NCBI RefSeq assembly: GCF_024701975.1
Contig: NZ_JANLNM010000001.1
Span: 558,001-622,000 of the forward strand
From: Variovorax sp. ZS18.2.2
Lineage (GTDB): Bacteria; Pseudomonadota; Gammaproteobacteria; Burkholderiales; Burkholderiaceae_C
DNA: 64,000 bases
Direction: 5' to 3'
Position numbers and translations under genes: made by a program. Shown here piece after piece: positions 45,761 to 55,033 of this stretch. The notes beneath the pieces are model-generated. The model saw only the letters and a list, made by a program, of their open reading frames with translations. It was not told where the DNA came from and searched no databases. Position 1 is the first letter of the stretch. Each line of letters begins with the position of its first letter.

Positions 45761-47380
45761 ATGGACCTCGACATCGTTGCGCTCTCGCGCCTGCAGTTCG
45801 CCGTCACGGCGCTGTATCACTTCCTGTTCGTTCCGCTGACGCTCGGCCTCTCGATCCTGCTGGCGATCATGGAGACGGTCTACGTCATGACCGGCCGCGT
45901 GATCTGGCGCGACATGACGAAATTCTGGGGCGTGCTCTTCGGCATCAACTTCGCGATGGGTGTCGCGACCGGCGTGGTGATGGAGTTCCAGTTCGGCATG
46001 AACTGGAGCTACTACAGCCACTATGTCGGCGACATCTTCGGCGCGCCGCTGGCCATCGAGGGGCTCATGGCCTTCTTCATGGAGGCGACCTTCGTGGGAC
46101 TCTTCTTCTTCGGTTGGGACAAGCTCTCCAAGGTCGGTCACCTCGTCGCCACCTGGGCCGTGGCCATCGGCTCCAACTTCTCGGCGCTGTGGATCCTCAT
46201 TGCCAACGGCTGGATGCAGAACCCCGTGGGCGCGGCCTTCAATCCGCAGACCATGCGCATGGAGGTGACCGACTTCCTCGCGGTGCTGACCAACCCGGTC
46301 GCGCAGGCCAAGTTCGTGCACACGGTCTCGGCGGGTTATGTGTGCGCCTCGGTGTTCGTGCTCGGCGTGTCGGCCTGGTATCTGCTCAAGGGCCGTCACC
46401 TCGAACTGGCCAAGCGCTCGATGACCGTGGCCGCGTCTTTCGGCCTGGCCTCCGCGCTGTCGGTGGCAGTGCTCGGCGACGAAAGCGGGTATCTCTCGGG
46501 CGAGCACCAGAAGATGAAGCTGGCCGCCATCGAAGCCATGTGGGAGACGCAGCCCGCACCCGCCGCCTTCACCGTCATCGGCTTCCCCGACCAGGCGGCA
46601 CGCGAGACGCACTACGCCATCCACATCCCCGGCGTGATGGGCCTCATCGGCACGCGCTCTCTCGACACCGTGATGCCCGGCATCGATGAGCTCGTGAAGC
46701 GCGCCGAGGCACGCATCCGCGAAGGCCTCAAGGCCTACGACGCGTTACAGAAGATCCGCGAGGCCGGCGGCACCGGCAAGGTGACGCAGGGCGTGCGCGG
46801 CGACTTCGAGGACAACGGCATCAACATGGGCTACGCGCTCCTGCTCAAGCGCTACGTCGACGACCCGCGCACCGCCACCGACGAGCAGGTCTCCAAGGCC
46901 GCATGGGACACCGTGCCGCAGGTGGCACCGCTCTTCTGGCTGTTCCGCGTGATGGTGGGCATCGGCATCTTGCTGATCCTGCTGACCGGCACCTTCTTCG
47001 TGCTCTCGGCGCGCCGCAAGCTCGACAAGCACCGCTGGCTGCTCAAGGCCGCGGTGTTTGCGATCCCGCTGCCGTGGATCGCCATCGAGGCCGGCTGGCT
47101 GGTGGCGGAGTTCGGCCGCCAGCCCTGGGTGATCGAGGGCGTGCTGCCCACCGCGGTGGCCGTGTCGAACCTTGGCGTGAAGACGCTGCTGCTCACACTC
47201 GCGGGCTTCATCGCGATCTACACCACGCTGCTCGTCATCGAGATGAAGCTGATGCTCAAGGCCATCCGCAAGGGACCTGAAGCCGAGCACGCGCCCGACG
47301 AGGGCGATGCGCGATCGCACGTTCCGCCGGTGCACGCCGCCGCCACCACCGTCTCTTCCACCACCGGGAGCGCCGCATGA
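45761..47380 (+). CDS. cydA: Cytochrome bd ubiquinol oxidase subunit I
   Basis: A 539-residue polytopic membrane protein carrying the three hemes of the bd oxidase. The N-terminal His20 in L-Y-H-F-L-F-V-P-L-T (heme ligand in E. coli His19) and His187 in F-V-H-T-V-S-A-G-Y (His186) are present, as is the family motif G-R-Q-P-W at residues 452-456. The periplasmic Q-loop is of the longer type, consistent with true CydA rather than the short-loop CioA-like form. The enzyme oxidises quinol at low oxygen with high affinity and resists cyanide and nitric oxide. The last ~30 residues are a His/Ala-rich cytoplasmic tail. The cydB start overlaps the stop. Confidence 0.96.
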   Translation: MDLDIVALSRLQFAVTALYHFLFVPLTLGLSILLAIMETVYVMTGRVIWRDMTKFWGVLFGINFAMGVATGVVMEFQFGMNWSYYSHYVGDIFGAPLAIEGLMAFFMEATFVGLFFFGWDKLSKVGHLVATWAVAIGSNFSALWILIANGWMQNPVGAAFNPQTMRMEVTDFLAVLTNPVAQAKFVHTVSAGYVCASVFVLGVSAWYLLKGRHLELAKRSMTVAASFGLASALSVAVLGDESGYLSGEHQKMKLAAIEAMWETQPAPAAFTVIGFPDQAARETHYAIHIPGVMGLIGTRSLDTVMPGIDELVKRAEARIREGLKAYDALQKIREAGGTGKVTQGVRGDFEDNGINMGYALLLKRYVDDPRTATDEQVSKAAWDTVPQVAPLFWLFRVMVGIGILLILLTGTFFVLSARRKLDKHRWLLKAAVFAIPLPWIAIEAGWLVAEFGRQPWVIEGVLPTAVAVSNLGVKTLLLTLAGFIAIYTTLLVIEMKLMLKAIRKGPEAEHAPDEGDARSHVPPVHAAATTVSSTTGSAA

Positions 47381-48531
47381 TCCTCCACACACTCCTCGAC
47401 TACGACACCCTGCGCTTCATCTGGTGGCTGCTGATCGGCGTGCTGCTGGTCGGCTTCGCGGTCACCGACGGGTTCGACCTGGGCAGCGGCATGTTGCTGC
47501 CGTTCGCGGCGCGCAACGACATCGAACGCCGCGTCGTCATCAACAGCGTCGGCCCGGTGTGGGAGGGCAACCAGGTGTGGCTGATCCTGGGCGGCGGCGC
47601 GATCTTCGCGGCCTGGCCGCAGCTGTACGCGGTGTCGTTCTCGGGCTTTTATCTCGCGATGTTCGTGATCCTCACGGCGCTGATCCTGCGGCCCGTGGCC
47701 TTCAAGTTCCGCAGCAAGCGCGAGTCGCCGCAGTGGCGCGCGCGTTGGGACTGGGTGCTGTTCTTCAGCGGCTTCGTGCCCGCGTTGATCTGCGGCGTGG
47801 CGGTGGGCAACGTGCTGCAGGGCGTGCCGTTCCGCTTCGGCGCGGACATGCACATCTTCTACGACGGCGGCTTCTTCGGCCTGCTGAACCCGTTCGCGAT
47901 TCTTTGCGGGCTGGTGTCGGTCGCGATGCTGGTGATGCATGGCGCGGCGTGGCTGCTGCTCAAGACGGCCGGGCCGGTGGCCGAGCGGGCGCGCACCTAC
48001 GGCATAGTGGCCGCGGTGCTGACCATCGCGCTCTATGCGCTGGCCGGCGTGCTGCTCGCGACGAGCATCGGCGGCTACCGCATCAGCAGCGTGGTCGATG
48101 CGGTGGGGCCGTCGAACCCGATGCTCAAGACGGTTGAGCTGCATGCGGGCGCATGGACGGTCAACTACGCGGCCCATCCGTGGACGCTGGCCGCACCGAT
48201 TGCCGGCTTCGTCGGCGCACTGGGCGCGTTGCTCGGACTGGTGTTGCGCCGGCCGGTGCTCGCACTGCTCACCGCGGCGCTCGGCATCGCCGGCATCATC
48301 CTGAGCGTGGGCGCATCGATGTTCCCGTTCATCCTGCCCTCGTCGATCGATCCGCGCGCGAGCCTCACGGTGTGGGATTCGTCGTCGAGCCACCTCACGC
48401 TCTTCATCATGCTGGTGGTCACGGCCATCTTCATTCCGATCATCGTGGCCTACACCACCTGGGTCTACCACGTGCTGTGGGGCAAGGTCGACGAGAAAGC
48501 CATCCGCGAAGACAGCGGTCACGCCTACTGA
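47377..48531 (+). CDS. cydB: Cytochrome bd ubiquinol oxidase subunit II
   Basis: A 384-residue membrane protein with nine or so helices. Its N terminus contains the CydB landmark F-A-V-T-D-G-F-D-L-G-S-G-M-L (about residue 28) and G-P-V-W-E-G-N-Q-V-W-L-I (about 58), which are highly conserved. It stabilises the heme-bearing subunit and shapes the proton and oxygen paths. The ATG overlaps the cydA stop by four bases. It is followed after 18 bases by the small subunit cydX, with a gggagga ribosome site between. Confidence 0.96.
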   Translation: MILHTLLDYDTLRFIWWLLIGVLLVGFAVTDGFDLGSGMLLPFAARNDIERRVVINSVGPVWEGNQVWLILGGGAIFAAWPQLYAVSFSGFYLAMFVILTALILRPVAFKFRSKRESPQWRARWDWVLFFSGFVPALICGVAVGNVLQGVPFRFGADMHIFYDGGFFGLLNPFAILCGLVSVAMLVMHGAAWLLLKTAGPVAERARTYGIVAAVLTIALYALAGVLLATSIGGYRISSVVDAVGPSNPMLKTVELHAGAWTVNYAAHPWTLAAPIAGFVGALGALLGLVLRRPVLALLTAALGIAGIILSVGASMFPFILPSSIDPRASLTVWDSSSSHLTLFIMLVVTAIFIPIIVAYTTWVYHVLWGKVDEKAIREDSGHAY

Positions 48532-48549
48532 ACAAGGGAGGAACAGAAC

Positions 48550-48699
48550 ATGTGGTACTTCGCCTGGATCCTCGGCCTGCCGCTGGCAGCCGCTTTCGCC
48601 GTACTCAATGCGATGTGGTACGAACTCATGGACGACGACGCCATCCGCAGGGAGAAGCTCGAGCTGCCCGAATCGCCGGAGGGGCAGGAGCGGCTCTGA
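48550..48699 (+). CDS. cydX: Cytochrome bd small subunit CydX
   Basis: A 49-residue single-helix protein starting M-W-Y-F-A-W-I-L-G-L-P-L, which is the highly conserved CydX/YbgT N terminus. The helix spans about residues 3-24 and is followed by an acidic, charged tail (E-L-M-D-D-D-A-I-R-R-E-K). CydX is required for stability and activity of the bd oxidase in E. coli. It is the last gene of the operon, with gggagga about nine bases before the ATG, and it converges with the GbsR/MarR gene only seven bases away. Confidence 0.93.
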   Translation: MWYFAWILGLPLAAAFAVLNAMWYELMDDDAIRREKLELPESPEGQERL

Positions 48700-48706
48700 C
48701 GTCGAA

Positions 48707-49294
48707 CTAGCCGGCCGCGGGCTTTTTCTTCTTCGCCGCACCACCGCCCGTGATGCGGTCCTTGAGCGTCAGCACCTTCGTGACGGTAGCGCCCATGCCC
48801 ATGAGCTGCATCGCGGTCTCGGGTGCGAGCCGCTGCACGTCGTCGAACCACTTCATCAACCGGTCGATCAGGTCGTGCATCTCGCGCATGCGCTCCTGTG
48901 CATGGCGCTCGGCATCGCTCGTGGGCGATTCGAGCAGCGCGTTGCGCAGCATCGAGAGCGTGGGTTCGATCTCGCGGCGGCGGCGTTCTTCGGCCAGCAC
49001 GCGGAAGATTTCCCATACGTCCGACGGTGCTTCGAAGTATTCGCGCCGGTCGCCCGCCTGGTGCCGCAGCCGCACCAGCCGCCAGGCCTGCAACTCCTTC
49101 AGGCCCATGCTCACGTTGGAGCGGGAGAACTCCAGCAGCTCGGCGATCTCGTCGGCATTGAGCGCGCGCTGCGACAAAAAGATCAGCGCGTAGATCTGCC
49201 CCACGGTGCGGTTGATGCCCCACTTGCTGCCCATCTCGCCGAAGTGGGCGACGAACTGGCGGTTGAGGGGAGGGAGGTCGGGTGCGGTGGCCAT
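48707..49294 (-). CDS. GbsR/MarR-family transcriptional regulator
   Basis: A 195-residue winged-helix regulator of the GbsR subgroup. The N terminus has the typical F-G-E-M-G-S-K-W-G-I-N-R-T-V-G-Q-I-Y-A (about residue 18-36), and the helix-turn-helix reads N-A-D-E-I-A-E-L-L-E-F-S-R-S-N-V-S (about 47-63). The C-terminal tail is Lys-rich (A-A-K-K-K-K-P). It sits tail-to-tail with cydX, a linkage that makes it the natural candidate regulator of cydDCABX. A half copy of the cydD palindrome lies about 40 bases upstream of its start, so autoregulation is possible. The ATG at 49294 is where the family homology begins. Confidence 0.87.
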   Translation of the reverse strand: MATAPDLPPLNRQFVAHFGEMGSKWGINRTVGQIYALIFLSQRALNADEIAELLEFSRSNVSMGLKELQAWRLVRLRHQAGDRREYFEAPSDVWEIFRVLAEERRRREIEPTLSMLRNALLESPTSDAERHAQERMREMHDLIDRLMKWFDDVQRLAPETAMQLMGMGATVTKVLTLKDRITGGGAAKKKKPAAG

Positions 49295-49352
49295 GCGCGG
49301 ATTGTCGCGCGGGATTGCTGGAGTTCCGGTAGCTTCTGAAAACTCGATCCGC

Positions 49353-50390
49353 TCAATCGGAATGCGCGTCGGGCAGGGCACGCCGCCGGTACGACCCCGG
49401 CGCACCGCCCGTCCAGGTCTTGAAGGCCCGCTGGAAGGCCGCGCTGTCCGCGAACCCCAGCTCCTCGGCCAGCGCCGCGAGCGGCACGGTGCTGGTGTTG
49501 AGCCGCACGATGGCCACGTCGCGCCGCAACTGGTCCTTCAGCGACTGGAACGACGTGCCTTCCGTCGCCAGGTGGCGCTGCAAGGTGCTGACCGACATGT
49601 GCAGGCTGCTCGCCGTGGTCGCGAGGTCGGCCCACGCGGGACGGTTCTGCTGCAGCACCGCACGCACCTTCGCGCTCACGGCCTGCTCGGCCAGCCGGGG
49701 CAGGATCACGTTGGCCGGCGAGGCTGCGAGAAAGACCTGCATCGCCTGCGCGTCGCGATGCACCGGCGTGGCGAGCGCACTCGCGTCGAACCACACGGCC
49801 GACAGCGGCTGGCCGAACTGCAGCGGACCGGGAAACACCTTGGCGTAGCCGTCGGCATACGGCGGCAGCTCGAAACCGAAATCGAAACGGCGTGCCACCA
49901 ACCGGCCGCCGTGCAGCCACGCGAAGAGCCGCCAGTACACCCGCAGCATCAGCTCGTGCAGGAAGTTCTGGTGCGTCGCCTGCGGGTTGTTCAGCCGGAT
50001 GCCGAAACCGGCGAGCGGGCCTTCGTGCAGCGGCACCAGCGTCAGGTCGTCCTGCAGCAGGCTGAAGGTGTGGGCCACGCGGCGCAGCGCCACTTCGAAG
50101 GTGGGCGCGCCCAGCGTGGAACGCACCATCAGCGCGAAGCTGCCGCAGCGCAGGCGCCGCGTGAGAAAGCCCAGGGCCTCGTCGTCCATGCGCTGCATCA
50201 GCAGCGCGAAGAGGGCCACGTACTGTTCGCCCGTGACGCGCGCACCGGCCTCCTGCAGCAGCGAGGGGGCGATGCCCGCGTCCTCCAGTGCCGTGTCGAT
50301 GAACACCGCCGCCTCGGCCCCGCGCGCGCGAACGCCCGAGAGCATGCCCTGCACGAAGGCAATCGGAATGGTGATGGGCGGTTGCAGCAT
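49353..50390 (-). CDS. AraC-family transcriptional regulator
   Basis: A 345-residue regulator with an N-terminal ligand domain of the AraC-binding-like type (PF12625; residues ~20-205) and a C-terminal double helix-turn-helix. The latter shows L-H-M-S-V-S-T-L-Q-R-H-L near 268 and L-G-F-A-D-S-A-A-F-Q-R-A-F-K-T-W-T-G near 310-327, a perfect AraC signature. It is transcribed divergently from the acyl-CoA catabolic operon, 110 bases away, and is therefore its probable activator. The inducer should be a fatty or other acyl compound handled by that operon. ATG 50390 is preferred to the frame's earlier ATG at 50477. Confidence 0.9.
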   Translation of the reverse strand: MLQPPITIPIAFVQGMLSGVRARGAEAAVFIDTALEDAGIAPSLLQEAGARVTGEQYVALFALLMQRMDDEALGFLTRRLRCGSFALMVRSTLGAPTFEVALRRVAHTFSLLQDDLTLVPLHEGPLAGFGIRLNNPQATHQNFLHELMLRVYWRLFAWLHGGRLVARRFDFGFELPPYADGYAKVFPGPLQFGQPLSAVWFDASALATPVHRDAQAMQVFLAASPANVILPRLAEQAVSAKVRAVLQQNRPAWADLATTASSLHMSVSTLQRHLATEGTSFQSLKDQLRRDVAIVRLNTSTVPLAALAEELGFADSAAFQRAFKTWTGGAPGSYRRRALPDAHSD

Positions 50391-50500
50391 GTGTCGGTGG
50401 ATTGACGTTTTCTGCCATGCGATCGAAGCGAAGTGCAATCGCCGGGTCGTGCGGGGATTTCTACCATGCCACTGCACAAGAACCAGACGGAGACAAACCC

Positions 50501-52060
50501 ATGTACCTGACCCAAGGCCTTCACCGCGCCGTGCAGCAACGCCCCGACGCCATCGCGGTGCGCTTTGCCGGCCGCGCCCGCAGTTTTCGCGACTTTGCCG
50601 AACGTGTCGCGCGCCTGGCTGGCGCGCTCCAGGGCCTCGGCATGCAGGCGGGCGACCGCGTCGCCATGCTGTCGCTCAACTCCGACCGCTATCTGGAATA
50701 CCAGCTGGCGGTGCCTTGGGGCGGCGGTGTGCTCAACCCCTGCAACATCCGCTGGTCGCCGGCCGAGATCCTCTACTCGCTGGAAGACTCGGGCTCGACC
50801 ATCCTGCTGGTCGACGAGACCTTCCGCGGCGTGGTCGAGCAGATGCGCGGCCAGTCGAAGAGCCTGCGCGAAGTGATCTATTGCGGCGACGGCCCGGTGC
50901 CGGCCGGCATGCATGGCTACGAAGGCCTGATCGACACCGCCTTGCCGGTGCCCGACGCCGTGCGCCGCGGCGAAGATCTGGCCGGCATCTTCTACACCGG
51001 CGGCACCACCGGCTTTCCCAAGGGCGTGATGCTCAGCCACATCAACATCTGCAGCTCGGCGCTGGCGGCGCAGGCCGAGGGCCTGGCACCGGACGGCGGC
51101 TGCTACCTGCATGCGGCGCCGATGTTCCACCTGGCCGACATGGGCCTGGCCACGCCGCACTGGTTCGCCGGCAACACGCACGCGATCCTGCCGATGTTCA
51201 CGCCCGAAGGCGTGCTCGACGCCATCGAGCGCGACCGCGTGACCAGCCTGCTGCTGGTGCCCACCATGATCCAGATGCTGGTCGACCATCCCGCCATGCG
51301 CAAGCCGCGAGACCTGAGCAGCCTGAAGGGCATCGCCTACGGTGCCTCGCCGATTTCCGAAGCCGTGCTGAACCGCGCGATGCTGGCCTTCCCGGGCGTC
51401 GACTTCGTGCAGGCCTATGGCATGACCGAGCTGTCGCCCATTGCCACGCTGAACCCCGCCTTCTTCCATACGGACGAGGGCCGCAAGCGCGGCAAGCTGC
51501 GCTCGGCGGGCCGTGCCAGCGTGTGCATGGAAGTGCGCATCGTCGATGCCAACGGCACCGAGGTGCCGCGCGGCACGGTGGGCGAAGTGGCGGTGCGCGG
51601 CCCCAACGTGATGCAGGGCTACTGGAACAAGCCCGAGCAGACGGCCGCCGCGCTGCGGGACGGCTGGATGCACACCGGCGACGGCGCCTACATGGACGAG
51701 GACGGCTTCATCTTCGTGGTCGACCGCATGAAGGACATGATCATCAGCGGCGGCGAGAACGTCTACTCCGCCGAGGTCGAGAACGCCATCAACCAGCACC
51801 CCGCGGTGGCGGCGTGCGCGGTCATCGGCATCCCCAGCGACGAATGGGGCGAGTCCGTGCATGCGGTGCTGGTGCTCAAGCCCGGGGAGGGTATCCAGCC
51901 CGAGGAGTTGATCGCACACTGCAAGACGCTGATCGCCAACTACAAGTGCCCGCGCAGCGTGGCCGTGACCGAAGCACTGCCGCTGTCGGGCGCCGGCAAG
52001 GTGCTGAAGACAAAGCTGCGCGAACCCTTCTGGCAAGACCGGCAACGCAGCGTGGCCTGA
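50501..52060 (+). CDS. Acyl-CoA ligase (fatty-acid-CoA ligase family)
   Basis: A 519-residue adenylate-forming enzyme that activates a carboxylic acid to its CoA thioester with ATP. The AMP-binding P-loop is Y-T-G-G-T-T-G-F-P-K-G (about residue 167-177), the second core motif is Y-G-M-T-E-L-S (about 306), and the hinge/C-terminal motifs are D-R-M-K-D-M-I-I-S-G-G-E-N (about 408) and the catalytic Lys in G-A-G-K-V-L-K. The ATG at 50501 follows a cggagac ribosome site, and the ligase fold begins right there. First gene of a six-gene operon, supplying the acyl-CoA for the following thiolase-like, dehydratase and dehydrogenase enzymes. Confidence 0.92.
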   Translation: MYLTQGLHRAVQQRPDAIAVRFAGRARSFRDFAERVARLAGALQGLGMQAGDRVAMLSLNSDRYLEYQLAVPWGGGVLNPCNIRWSPAEILYSLEDSGSTILLVDETFRGVVEQMRGQSKSLREVIYCGDGPVPAGMHGYEGLIDTALPVPDAVRRGEDLAGIFYTGGTTGFPKGVMLSHINICSSALAAQAEGLAPDGGCYLHAAPMFHLADMGLATPHWFAGNTHAILPMFTPEGVLDAIERDRVTSLLLVPTMIQMLVDHPAMRKPRDLSSLKGIAYGASPISEAVLNRAMLAFPGVDFVQAYGMTELSPIATLNPAFFHTDEGRKRGKLRSAGRASVCMEVRIVDANGTEVPRGTVGEVAVRGPNVMQGYWNKPEQTAAALRDGWMHTGDGAYMDEDGFIFVVDRMKDMIISGGENVYSAEVENAINQHPAVAACAVIGIPSDEWGESVHAVLVLKPGEGIQPEELIAHCKTLIANYKCPRSVAVTEALPLSGAGKVLKTKLREPFWQDRQRSVA

Positions 52061-52092
52061 TTTTTTTCAATCCAAACATCAAGGAGACCTTC

Positions 52093-53277
52093 ATGAGTCA
52101 AGACGTCTATGTGGTCGGGGTCGGCATGATCCCTTTCACCAAGCCGGGCGCGAACCAGCCCTATCCGCAGATGGCTGCGCACGCCACGAATGCTGCGCTC
52201 AAGGATGCGGGCATCGGCTATGAGTTGATCCAGCAAGCCTATGTCGGCTACGTGTACGGCGACTCCACCGCCGGCCAGCGCGCGCTGTACGAGGTGGGCA
52301 TGACGGGCATCCCGGTCGTCAACGTCAACAACAACTGCTCGACCGGTTCGACCGCGCTCTTCCTCGCGCGCCAGGCCGTGGCCAGCGGTGCCGCCGACTG
52401 CGTGCTCGCACTCGGCTTCGAGCACATGAGCCCGGGCGCGTTGGGCGCGGTGTTCAACGACCGGCCGAGCCCCTTCGACAATTTCGAGACCATCACCGAC
52501 GAGCTGGTCGGCAACGAGCAGGTGCCGCTCGCGCTGCGCTACTTCGGCGGTGCGGGGCTCGCGCACATGCAGCAGTACGGCACGCAGATGTCCACCTTCG
52601 CGAAGATCCGCGCCAAGGCCAGCCGCCATGCATCGAACAACCCGGTGGCGCTGTTCCGCACCGTCGTCACCGAGGACGAAGTGATGGCCGCGCCCGTCAT
52701 GTGGCCCGGCGTGATGACGCGGCTCATGGCCTGCCCGCCCACCTGCGGCGCGGCCGCGGCCATCGTGTGTTCGCCGCGTTTTGCGGAACGCCACGGCCTG
52801 GACCGCAGCGTGCGCATCAAGGCGCAGGCCATGACCACCGACCGCCCCGTGACCTTCGAGAGCCGCGACATGCGCGAGGTGGTCGGCTTCAGCATGGCGC
52901 AGGAGGCCGCGCAGAAGGTGTACGACGCGGCCGGCGTCGGCCCGCAGGACATCGACGTGGTCGAGCTGCACGACTGCTTCGCGCACAACGAGCTCATCAG
53001 CTACGAGGCGCTGGGCCTGTGCCCGGTCGGCGGCGCGGAGAAGTTCGTGGTCGATGGCGACAACACCTATGGCGGCAAGGTGGTGACCAATCCGTCGGGT
53101 GGGCTGCTGTCGAAGGGGCATCCGCTGGGGGCGACCGGTCTTGCGCAATGCACGGAGCTGGTCCAGCAGCTGCGCGGTACGGCAGACAAGCGACAGGTCG
53201 AAGGCGCGCGGATGGCGCTGCAGCACAACCTCGGGTTGGGCGGCGCCTGCGTGGTCACGCTCTACGAACGTGTCTGA
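52093..53277 (+). CDS. Thiolase-fold lipid-transfer-type protein (SCP-x thiolase-like)
   Basis: A 394-residue thiolase-superfamily protein of the non-specific lipid-transfer/SCP-x group. The first cysteine is in N-N-N-C-S-T-G-S-T-A-L (about residue 80), and the C-terminal part carries H-D-C-F-A-H-N-E and G-G-L-L-S-K-G-H-P-L-G-A-T-G. The usual second thiolase cysteine near the end is represented in L-G-G-A-C-V-V-T. It probably cleaves or forms a 3-ketoacyl-CoA with a bulky or branched side chain, as in sterol or side-chain catabolism. A good aaggaga site precedes the ATG. It is the second gene of the acyl-CoA operon. Confidence 0.88.
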   Translation: MSQDVYVVGVGMIPFTKPGANQPYPQMAAHATNAALKDAGIGYELIQQAYVGYVYGDSTAGQRALYEVGMTGIPVVNVNNNCSTGSTALFLARQAVASGAADCVLALGFEHMSPGALGAVFNDRPSPFDNFETITDELVGNEQVPLALRYFGGAGLAHMQQYGTQMSTFAKIRAKASRHASNNPVALFRTVVTEDEVMAAPVMWPGVMTRLMACPPTCGAAAAIVCSPRFAERHGLDRSVRIKAQAMTTDRPVTFESRDMREVVGFSMAQEAAQKVYDAAGVGPQDIDVVELHDCFAHNELISYEALGLCPVGGAEKFVVDGDNTYGGKVVTNPSGGLLSKGHPLGATGLAQCTELVQQLRGTADKRQVEGARMALQHNLGLGGACVVTLYERV

Positions 53278-53288
53278 GGCCCGCACAC

Positions 53289-53729
53289 ATGATCGACAAG
53301 AAATGGATCGGCCACGAGCTGCCCGCCTCGGTGCTCCCCATCGAGCGCACGCGGCTGCAGTTCTTCGCCAAGGCCATTGGCGAGACCGATCCGGTCTACA
53401 CCGATGCCGCCGCCGCACGCGACGCGGGCTACGCAGACCTGCCCGCGCCGCCGACCTTCCTGTTCGCGGCCGAACTGGATTCGGGCGCGTCGAACCAGTT
53501 GCTCGACGACCTGCAGATCCCGCTGTCGAAGCTGCTGCACGGCGAGCAGAGCTTCAGCTACCACCGGCCCGCCTGCGTGGGCGACACGGTGACGGTGCGC
53601 TCCACCATCAGCGACATCTACGACAAGAAGAACGGCGCGCTCGAATTCGTCGTGAAGACCTCGCGCGCCACCAACCAGCGCGACGAGCTCGTGGCCGAGC
53701 TGCGCACCGTGATCGTCTGCCGCCACTGA
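53289..53729 (+). CDS. MaoC N-terminal-like hotdog dehydratase domain protein
   Basis: A 146-residue hotdog-fold protein like the FAS1/MaoC N-terminal (PF13452) half. R-L-Q-F-F-A-K-A-I-G-E-T-D-P-V-Y near residue 22 aligns with the hydratase helix, but the catalytic Asp-His pair is replaced by E-T-D-P. In actinobacterial steroid catabolism, such inactive halves pair with a MaoC-type partner to make a heteromeric enoyl-CoA hydratase. The next gene encodes exactly such an active partner 16 bases away, so the two likely form one enzyme. Confidence 0.85.
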   Translation: MIDKKWIGHELPASVLPIERTRLQFFAKAIGETDPVYTDAAAARDAGYADLPAPPTFLFAAELDSGASNQLLDDLQIPLSKLLHGEQSFSYHRPACVGDTVTVRSTISDIYDKKNGALEFVVKTSRATNQRDELVAELRTVIVCRH

Positions 53730-53745
53730 AGAAAGAAAACGCACG

Positions 53746-54165
53746 ATGACCACCATCACCTACGACAACACCCAGATCGGCGACGAGCTGCCCGCATTGC
53801 AGCTTGCGCCGGTCAACCGCACCACGCTCGCGCTCTTCGCGGGCGCCTCGGGTGACCACAACCCGATCCACATCGACACCGACTTCGCGCGCAAGGCCGG
53901 CATGCCCGACGTGTTCGCGCAGGGAATGCTGGGCATGGCCTGGCTGGGCCGCCTCGTCACGCAGTGGGCGCCGCAGTCGCAACTGCGCCGCTTCGACGTG
54001 CGCTTCCAGGGCATCACCCACATCGGCCATGCGGTGCGCTGCACCGGCCGCGTGGTCGAGAAGCTGGAGCACAACGGCGAGCGCTGCGTGCGCGTCGAGG
54101 TGCAGAGCGCCAACCAGTACGGCCAGACCCGCATCGCCGGAGAGGCGCTGGTGGCGCTGCGCTGA
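53746..54165 (+). CDS. MaoC-family enoyl-CoA hydratase
   Basis: A 139-residue hotdog-fold (R)-specific enoyl-CoA hydratase. The active-site motif A-G-A-S-G-D-H-N-P-I-H (about residue 32-42) has the catalytic Asp and His, and F-A-Q-G-M-L-G-M-A follows. It adds water to a trans-2-enoyl-CoA. Together with the preceding non-catalytic half it probably forms a heteromer. The gene is third from the end of the operon, before the SDR and crotonase genes. Confidence 0.9.
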   Translation: MTTITYDNTQIGDELPALQLAPVNRTTLALFAGASGDHNPIHIDTDFARKAGMPDVFAQGMLGMAWLGRLVTQWAPQSQLRRFDVRFQGITHIGHAVRCTGRVVEKLEHNGERCVRVEVQSANQYGQTRIAGEALVALR

Positions 54166-54201
54166 CCGATCCATTCCAACGAGAGAAGAAAGAACAAAGA
54201 C

Positions 54202-55032
54202 ATGACACTCAAGCTCGAAGGCAAGGTCGCCCTCATCACCGGCTCGGGCCGCGGCATCGGCCGCGCGATCGCGCTCAAGCTCGCTTCGGAAGGCGCGCGC
54301 ATCGTCGTCAACGACCTCGATGCCGAGCCCGCCGAAGAAACCGTGCAGGCCATCCGCGCCGCGGGTGGGCAGGCCGTGGCCTGTGTCGGCAGCGTCTCGG
54401 CGCCGGACTTCGCCGAGCGCTTCATCGGCACCGCGGTGAGCGAATACAAGGGCCTCGACATCGTCGTGAACAACGCGGGCTACACCTGGGACAGCGTCGT
54501 GCAGAAGATGACCGACGAGCAGTGGTACGCGATGATCGACGTGCACCTCACCGCGCCGTTCCGCATCCTGCGCGCGGCGCAGCCGGTGATCCGCGCGCTC
54601 TCCAAGGCCGAGGGCGAAGCCGGCCGGCGCGTGGTGCGCAAGGTGGTCAATATCTCGTCGGTGGCCGGGCTCTTCGGCAACGCGGGGCAGACCAACTATT
54701 CGACCGCAAAAGCCGGCATCGTCGGCATGACGCAGACGCTCGCGAAGGAGTGGGGCCGCATGAACGTCACGGTCAATTGCGTGGCCTTTGGCTTCATCCA
54801 GACCCGCTTGACCGCGAGCACCGCCGATGCGGCCACGGCCAACATCGAAGGCCGCGAGATCAAGGTCGGCGTGAACCCCGGGCTGCTCGCGATGATGGAG
54901 CAGTCGATTCCGCTCGGGCGTGGCGGCACACCCGAGGAAGCGGCCGGCGCGGTGTACCTGCTGTGCGCGCCCGAGTCGGACTACGTGAGCGGCCAGACGC
55001 TGATGTGTACCGGCGGCTTGACCGGCATCTGA
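54202..55032 (+). CDS. Short-chain dehydrogenase/reductase (3-hydroxyacyl-CoA dehydrogenase-like)
   Basis: A 276-residue classical SDR. The cofactor motif is T-G-S-G-R-G-I-G-R (residues ~14-22), followed by Asp in V-V-N-D-L-D that favours NAD. N-N-A-G is at about 91. The catalytic set is Ser in N-I-S-S-V-A-G, Tyr in T-N-Y-S-T-A-K (with the Lys), and the upstream Asn. In this operon it would oxidise the hydroxyl made by the MaoC hydratase, so a dehydrogenase role in side-chain beta-oxidation is likelier than FabG-type reduction. An AG-rich ribosome region precedes the ATG. Confidence 0.9.
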   Translation: MTLKLEGKVALITGSGRGIGRAIALKLASEGARIVVNDLDAEPAEETVQAIRAAGGQAVACVGSVSAPDFAERFIGTAVSEYKGLDIVVNNAGYTWDSVVQKMTDEQWYAMIDVHLTAPFRILRAAQPVIRALSKAEGEAGRRVVRKVVNISSVAGLFGNAGQTNYSTAKAGIVGMTQTLAKEWGRMNVTVNCVAFGFIQTRLTASTADAATANIEGREIKVGVNPGLLAMMEQSIPLGRGGTPEEAAGAVYLLCAPESDYVSGQTLMCTGGLTGI

Positions 55033-55033
55033 C